This document shows positions 59,447 through 64,000 of a DNA stretch of 64,000 nt, piece by piece. The DNA comes from Mucilaginibacter sp. L3T2-6 (GTDB lineage: Bacteria; Bacteroidota; Bacteroidia; Sphingobacteriales; Sphingobacteriaceae). The position numbers and the translations under genes were made by a program. The stretch spans positions 124,001-188,000 of the forward strand of contig NZ_JAUMKC010000007.1 of assembly GCF_030519355.1 (NCBI RefSeq), written 5' to 3'. The first letter of the stretch is position 1; each line of letters opens with the position of its first letter. A model generated the notes under the pieces. It worked only from the letters and a program-made list of their open reading frames with translations. It was not told the origin of the DNA and searched no databases.

Positions 59447-60493
59447 TTATGGGGTTTGGGGGAACGCATTCCAGCCCTGTGCCTTTAATTCATGTACCGT
59501 GCCGCTTTTGGTAATGAGGTTGCAGCCTGCTGATGGCTCGGTGATATAACCGATGATGGAAATATCCATCTTGAATTTAATTTTGTCGTAGTCTGCTTGC
59601 TTTACAGTGAAGAGCAACTCGTAATCTTCGCCGCCGCTCAGGGCGCACACAGTTGGGTCGAGGTTGAATTCGCGGGCGGTTTCGAAAGTCATGGGATCGA
59701 GGGGGATCTTTTCCTCGTACAGATTGCAGCCTTTGCCGCTTTGTTTGCAAATATGCAGCACCTCGGAAGCCAGTCCGTCCGACACATCAATCATTGCCGT
59801 TGGTTTTACATCAATTTCTTTTAGCAGGTCAATAACGTCGCGACGCGCTTCCGGCTTCAGCTGCCGCTCAACAATGTAGTCCTTTCCTTCCAGATCGGGC
59901 TGAATGTTTGGATTTTCCAGGAAGATCATCTTCTCCCGCTCCAGTAATTGCAGACCGGTATAAGCACCGCCTAAATCGCCTGAAACACATATCAAATCGC
60001 CCTCCTGCGCGCCGTTGCGGTAAACCACATCCTTTTCGTCGGCATAGCCGATAGACGTCACGCTAATAACCAACCCCTGCTTTGATGACGACGTATCGCC
60101 GCCAACCAAATCCACATTATATTTTTCACAAGCCAGGTAAATGCCCTGGTACAATTCCTCAACAGCCTCCAGCGGAAACTTGCTGCTTATCCCTATCGAT
60201 ACCGTAACCTGCGATGCAGTGCCGTTCATAGCATAAATGTCGCTTAGGTTTACCTGTATGGCTTTGTAGCCCAAATGCTTAAGCGGGGTATAAGCCAGGT
60301 CGAAATGAATACCTTCCAGCAGCATGTCGGTGGAGATGAGTGTTTTTTTTCCGGCAAAATCAAGCACGGCAGCATCATCGCCAACGCCTTTAATAGTGCT
60401 GGGCTGGGCAATCTTTATATTTTTAGTAAGGTAGTTGATCAGGCCGAATTCGCCTAATTCCTGTATATTCGTTCTGTCTTTATTATCAAACAT
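59447..60493 (-). CDS. thiL: Thiamine-monophosphate kinase
   Basis: The 348 residues match ThiL: ELGEFGLINYLTK, GVGDDAAVLDF, the ATP/magnesium segment LISTDMLLEGIHFDL, GDTSSSKQGLVISVT, IDVSDGLASEVLHICKQS and the C-terminal SGGEDYELLFTV. It phosphorylates thiamine phosphate to thiamine diphosphate in the cytoplasm. It converges with the acyltransferase gene; a short GC-rich hairpin with T-run lies just after the stop at about 59425-59440 on the minus strand. Confidence 0.95.
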   Translation of the reverse strand: MFDNKDRTNIQELGEFGLINYLTKNIKIAQPSTIKGVGDDAAVLDFAGKKTLISTDMLLEGIHFDLAYTPLKHLGYKAIQVNLSDIYAMNGTASQVTVSIGISSKFPLEAVEELYQGIYLACEKYNVDLVGGDTSSSKQGLVISVTSIGYADEKDVVYRNGAQEGDLICVSGDLGGAYTGLQLLEREKMIFLENPNIQPDLEGKDYIVERQLKPEARRDVIDLLKEIDVKPTAMIDVSDGLASEVLHICKQSGKGCNLYEEKIPLDPMTFETAREFNLDPTVCALSGGEDYELLFTVKQADYDKIKFKMDISIIGYITEPSAGCNLITKSGTVHELKAQGWNAFPQTP

Positions 60494-60695
60494 ATCTTGG
60501 AAATTATACCGATTTTTTAATTCACTTCAACCATTTTTCGGACAATGAATACACCCAATCAGCCAACAAAAATACAAAAACCAAAACTAAACCCATTGGG
60601 AACTATAGATATATAAGGATCATCATATAAAGCACTTTTCCCTTCATCCCGTAAATTTTTCCTAACTTGCCACTCTCATCACCTATATAGATATA

Positions 60696-61916
60696 GTGAC
60701 ATTCAAAGATTTTAATTTTAACGACGATTTATTCCAAGGCATCTCGAGCATGGGTTTTACAACCCCGACACCAATTCAGGAGATGGCCATCCCGGTAATA
60801 CTTAACGGACAGGACATTATTGCCTGCGCACAAACAGGCACAGGTAAAACGGGTGCATACCTGTTGCCTGTGCTGGATGTTATCGGCAAAAAAGATAATA
60901 AGCACCATACCAGCACCCTGATACTTGCCCCAACGCGGGAGCTTGCCCAGCAGATAGACCAGCAGGTGGAAGGTCTGGCCTACTTTACCGGTATCAGCTC
61001 GATTGCCGTGTTTGGCGGCGGCGATGGCAGTGCCTACGAGCAGCAGCGCCGCGGCATACAGAACAATGTAAATATCATCATTGCCACGCCTGGGCGGCTG
61101 ATAGCGCATCTTACATCGGGCGTCCTCAAGCTTAATCATGTAACTCACCTGGTGCTTGATGAAGCCGACCGCATGCTCGACATGGGTTTTTACGACGACA
61201 TTATGCGGATTGTTAGCTACCTGCCGAAAGACCGGCAAACACTGCTATTTTCGGCTACTATGCCGGGGCGCATACGCACGCTGGCCAAAAAGATATTAAA
61301 TAACCCGGAGCAGATAAACATCGCAATTTCGCAACCTGCCGTGGGCATTGACCAGCAGATCTACCGCGTGCACGATGCGCAAAAAACGCCATTACTGCAA
61401 ACCATACTTAAAACCGGTGGCTATGTAAGCACTATAGTATTCGCCTCGAGAAAGGAAATTGTAAAATCGCTTACCCGCGAGCTGAGGGCAGCCAATTTGA
61501 AGGTGAAAGCCTTCCATTCCGACTTGGAGCAAAAAGAGCGCGAAGAAATATTGCTGGATTTTAAAAACCGGCAGTTGCCCGTCATCATCGGCACTGATGC
61601 CCTTTCCCGCGGTATCGACGTGGAAGGCATCGACCTGGTTATTAATTACGACGTGCCTGGCGACCCGGAAGATTATATCCACCGGATTGGCCGCACCGCC
61701 CGAGCAGAGACCACCGGCACCGCCATTACCTTCGTAAATCACCGCGACGAGCGCCGCCTCAAAAGCATAGAAACACTGATTGAAAAACCTATCCGCCTAA
61801 TGGAAGTGCCGGATGACTTAAAATCTATCGAAGGCCCCAAACCAACCGAGCAACCTACCAAAAAACGCTCGAACCGTAGAAGGTGGGGGAATAAAGGAAC
61901 GCCGAAGAAAGGCTGA
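60696..61916 (+). CDS. DEAD-box RNA helicase
   Basis: The 406 residues begin at a GTG (VTFKDFNFND), since no better start is present. The helicase motifs are all present: Q motif GFTTPTPIQEMAIP, Walker A AQTGTGKT (K51), PTRELAQQ, DEAD in LVLDEADRMLD, SAT in LLFSATMPG, and HRIGRTARAE. A short basic tail (KKRSNRRRWGNKGTPKKG) may bind RNA. Related RhlE-type helicases act in ribosome assembly and cold adaptation. The gene stands alone. Confidence 0.95.
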   Translation: MTFKDFNFNDDLFQGISSMGFTTPTPIQEMAIPVILNGQDIIACAQTGTGKTGAYLLPVLDVIGKKDNKHHTSTLILAPTRELAQQIDQQVEGLAYFTGISSIAVFGGGDGSAYEQQRRGIQNNVNIIIATPGRLIAHLTSGVLKLNHVTHLVLDEADRMLDMGFYDDIMRIVSYLPKDRQTLLFSATMPGRIRTLAKKILNNPEQINIAISQPAVGIDQQIYRVHDAQKTPLLQTILKTGGYVSTIVFASRKEIVKSLTRELRAANLKVKAFHSDLEQKEREEILLDFKNRQLPVIIGTDALSRGIDVEGIDLVINYDVPGDPEDYIHRIGRTARAETTGTAITFVNHRDERRLKSIETLIEKPIRLMEVPDDLKSIEGPKPTEQPTKKRSNRRRWGNKGTPKKG

Positions 61917-62034
61917 ATTGCTGTCGAATTATTTCATTTGCAATAAATTTCGAGGATTGATTGCAGAGACGCGTAACATCGGCCCGTACGATTCCTCTCG
62001 CAGGCATATACCGCCGGATTTCCCAAATAAACCC

Positions 62035-62042
62035 TATTTTTG
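62035..62042 (+). promoter_or_regulatory. Predicted -7 box of the TonB-dependent receptor gene
   Basis: TATTTTTG fits TAnnTTTG, 17 bp before the ATG at 62060, giving a leader of about ten bases. Just upstream, a stretch near 61962-61979 (GAGACGCGTAACATCG) looks like a fragment of an intergenic repeat but is not complete. Confidence 0.5.
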
Positions 62043-62059
62043 CTTTACCCAAAACTACC

Positions 62060-64000
62060 ATGTTTAAACAATGTCTTTGCTTGTGGTTTTTACTGCTGAC
62101 AGCGGCCGGAGCCATTGCACAAGACTCACTTGCACAATCAAAAGATACGATAAAACACCTGCAGCCGGTAATTATCCGTGCTTACCTTTCAGATCAGCCG
62201 TTGATTAATCTGCCTGCTTCGGTAAGCGCTATCGGCAGGGCGCAATTAAACCTGCAGCCAGATAATTCTTTTGTTTCGGCGCTTAACAGCGTGCCTGGGG
62301 TAAGGGCTGAAGAGCGTTCTCCGGGGAGCTATCGTTTATCGGTCAGGGGCAGTTTGCTGCGGTCGCCTTTTGGAATCAGGGATGTGAAAATTTATTACGA
62401 CGAAATCCCGTTGACGGACGCAGGAGGAAATAGCTACCTGAATGCGGTCGACATTAACGGTATTAATCATATCGAAATACTAAAAGGGCCCGATGGGAGC
62501 CTTTTCGGTGCAAATTCTGGCGGAGTGGTTTTGCTTAGTCCGGTTAGCTGGAAGTCTGATAGCAGTTTTGTATCGCTGGGCCTAAACGGCGGTTCCTATG
62601 GACTAATACATCAGAACGCTAATATCCAGCAAAAAACCGGCAACAGTCTGTTGAACTTAAGCCAGGGCTACGAAACCTATCATGGCTATCGCCAAAACAG
62701 CGATATGCGCCGCCAGTTTGTACAGGCGGCAGACCAATGGAACTACAACGGCAAAGATTTGCTGCGCGTGCTGGGCTTTTATTCTGATCTGCATTACGAA
62801 ACCCCGGGCGGGTTAACGCTGGCCCAATATCAAACTATGCCGCAATCGGCGCGACTGCCAACAAAGGTTGTACCGGGCGCTATCCAACAAAAAATCGGCA
62901 TCGGCACAAAAATGTTACTGGGCGGCATGGTAAACGAGCTGCATATTAATGAGAGGCTACGGAATGTATTATCGGTTTTTGGTGCTTATGTAGATTTTTC
63001 CAACCCGTTCATCACCAATTACGAGCAGCGCTATGAGGGTACGTATGGCTTACGGACTTACTTTGAACTGAACAGCGGAAAGCATACGGATTACGGCTGG
63101 AAAATAAACCTCGGTTTGGAATGGCAGCAAACCAACTCGGACATCAACAACTATGGTAACCGGGCCGGGGTGAGAGACACCGCGCAAACTCTGGATAAAA
63201 TTCATACCAATCAGCATTTCTTTTTCGCCCGCTATGTGTTCGACCTGTATAACCGCTGGCATGCAGAAGGGGCGTTGAGCCTTAATTTTTATAATTACAG
63301 GTTTCGCAATATGTACCCCAATGCCGAAGCCGGATTTACCAGCCGCGACTTCAGGGCACAGTTGATGCCAAGGATAGCATTGTCGTACGATGTTACCGAT
63401 AACTTTATTTGGCGGGCGTCAGTCAGCCGCGGCTATTCGACACCCACAACCGCGGAGATTCGACCAACGGACAACATCATCAATACAAATTTACAAGCCG
63501 AAAATGGCTGGAACTACGAAACTGGTTTCCGCCTGCGCAATATAGACCAGACAATGTTTTTGGATGCTTCGGTGTTTTATTATGTACTGCACAATGCCAT
63601 TTTGATCCACATCAACCCGGATGAAACCGAAACCTACCTGAACTCGGGTGGCACGCGACAGCCGGGGTTTGAATTGTATTTTTCCGACTGGCTTATCCGT
63701 CCGCGCAATACCGGCTTTATAACGGGATTACAGTTTAATGAGTCAGTCACGTTCAATAAGTTCACCTTTAGTGGCAATAACGATGGCAAGCAATTGACAG
63801 GTGTTCCGGGACAGGTCTTCATTACCAGCGTGCAGCTCAAACTTCCTGCGCAGCTTTATGTATATGCTGAACACAACTATACTGCCCGCATCCCGCTTAC
63901 TGATGCTAACACCGTTTTTGCTGATCATTATAACCTGGTGCAGGCCAAAGCGGGATGGCAGTTTAAATCGAATAAAAAAAACAAACTGGAAATATATGCC
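62060..64000 (+). CDS. TonB-dependent outer membrane receptor (3' partial)
   Basis: The frame is open from the ATG at 62060 to the right edge (647 codons). A signal peptide (1-20, ending AGAIA) is followed by a TonB-box-like segment (KHLQPVIIRAYL) and a plug domain (PASVSAIGRAQLNL, VPGVRAEERSPGSYRLSVRGSLLRSPFGIRDVKIYYDEIPLTDAGG, INHIEILKGPDGSLFGANSGG). The start of a 22-stranded barrel follows, with aromatic-rich strands. No carboxypeptidase-regulatory domain precedes it, so it is of the simple siderophore/vitamin receptor type rather than SusC type. The ligand is unknown and the C-terminus lies outside the window. Confidence 0.9.
   Translation, partial: MFKQCLCLWFLLLTAAGAIAQDSLAQSKDTIKHLQPVIIRAYLSDQPLINLPASVSAIGRAQLNLQPDNSFVSALNSVPGVRAEERSPGSYRLSVRGSLLRSPFGIRDVKIYYDEIPLTDAGGNSYLNAVDINGINHIEILKGPDGSLFGANSGGVVLLSPVSWKSDSSFVSLGLNGGSYGLIHQNANIQQKTGNSLLNLSQGYETYHGYRQNSDMRRQFVQAADQWNYNGKDLLRVLGFYSDLHYETPGGLTLAQYQTMPQSARLPTKVVPGAIQQKIGIGTKMLLGGMVNELHINERLRNVLSVFGAYVDFSNPFITNYEQRYEGTYGLRTYFELNSGKHTDYGWKINLGLEWQQTNSDINNYGNRAGVRDTAQTLDKIHTNQHFFFARYVFDLYNRWHAEGALSLNFYNYRFRNMYPNAEAGFTSRDFRAQLMPRIALSYDVTDNFIWRASVSRGYSTPTTAEIRPTDNIINTNLQAENGWNYETGFRLRNIDQTMFLDASVFYYVLHNAILIHINPDETETYLNSGGTRQPGFELYFSDWLIRPRNTGFITGLQFNESVTFNKFTFSGNNDGKQLTGVPGQVFITSVQLKLPAQLYVYAEHNYTARIPLTDANTVFADHYNLVQAKAGWQFKSNKKNKLEIYA

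Overview
The window reads as chromosomal DNA of a free-living, polysaccharide-degrading member of the Bacteroidota, most likely family Sphingobacteriaceae and close to Mucilaginibacter or Pedobacter. This rests on protein families (two-component propeller/Y_Y_Y regulators, 7TMR-DISM sensors, LytS/LytTR pairs, DUF2911, GH127, TonB-dependent receptors), on the lack of Shine-Dalgarno sequences, and on promoter -7 boxes of the TAnnTTTG type. The genus is an inference. About 90 percent of the window is coding. I saw no rRNA, tRNA, CRISPR array, prophage or intact insertion sequence.

Layout. 1-3.4 kb: an M28/transferrin-receptor-like peptidase cut by the left edge, and a secreted GH18 chitinase. 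3.4-8.7 kb (minus): a six-gene operon with a complete mannose-family phosphotransferase system (EIIA, EIIB, a fused EIIC-EIID, Enzyme I, HPr) and an amino-sugar-6-phosphate deaminase. 9.4-14 kb (plus): GH9, a double thioredoxin-fold protein and two ThuA-like proteins, convergent with a membrane-bound propeller/LuxR regulator (14.1-17.1 kb). 17.3-29.5 kb: a lone receiver domain, a LacI regulator, a GT51 glycosyltransferase, a lipoprotein amidase, a small membrane protein, GH5, a TPR protein, a 7TMR-DISM sensor ending in a transposase-type zinc ribbon, and an AhpC/AhpD-like pair. 29.8-37.1 kb (plus): a GH27/GH36-like enzyme; TetR, alpha/beta hydrolase, YdcZ-type membrane protein and Tat-exported HAD protein; an ABC exporter pair. 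37.1-45.3 kb (mostly minus): OB-fold protein, Amidase_3, Fur-family regulator with MerC-like membrane protein, a PAP2-like enzyme (plus), a large macroglobulin/TonB-plug protein, DUF3108 and DUF2911 proteins. 45.4-64 kb: LytS/LytTR, an FtsX/MacB permease, CarB with an ACP-like neighbour, GH127, a GH25 lysozyme without signal peptide, an acyltransferase, ThiL, a DEAD-box helicase and a TonB-dependent receptor cut by the right edge.

How the genes may work together. The chitinase and PTS/deaminase operon suggest amino-sugar capture: outside cleavage, PTS import with phosphorylation, then deamination to fructose-6-phosphate. No nagA-like deacetylase is present, so the PTS substrate may be a free amino sugar. 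The GH9 operon and its convergent regulator share a 15-bp motif in their upstream regions, which suggests one regulatory unit. No SusC/SusD pair lies in the window, so the glycoside hydrolases are not in a classical polysaccharide utilisation locus.

The most notable points are the PTS operon with its EIIC-EIID fusion in a phylum where PTS is uncommon, the 7TMR-DISM/zinc-ribbon fusion that looks like a captured transposase DNA-binding domain, a 14-bp-arm operator at the MerC-Fur promoter, a duplicated TetR operator, hairpin repeats in three intercistronic gaps, and a predicted hairpin at the 5' end of the GH9 mRNA.
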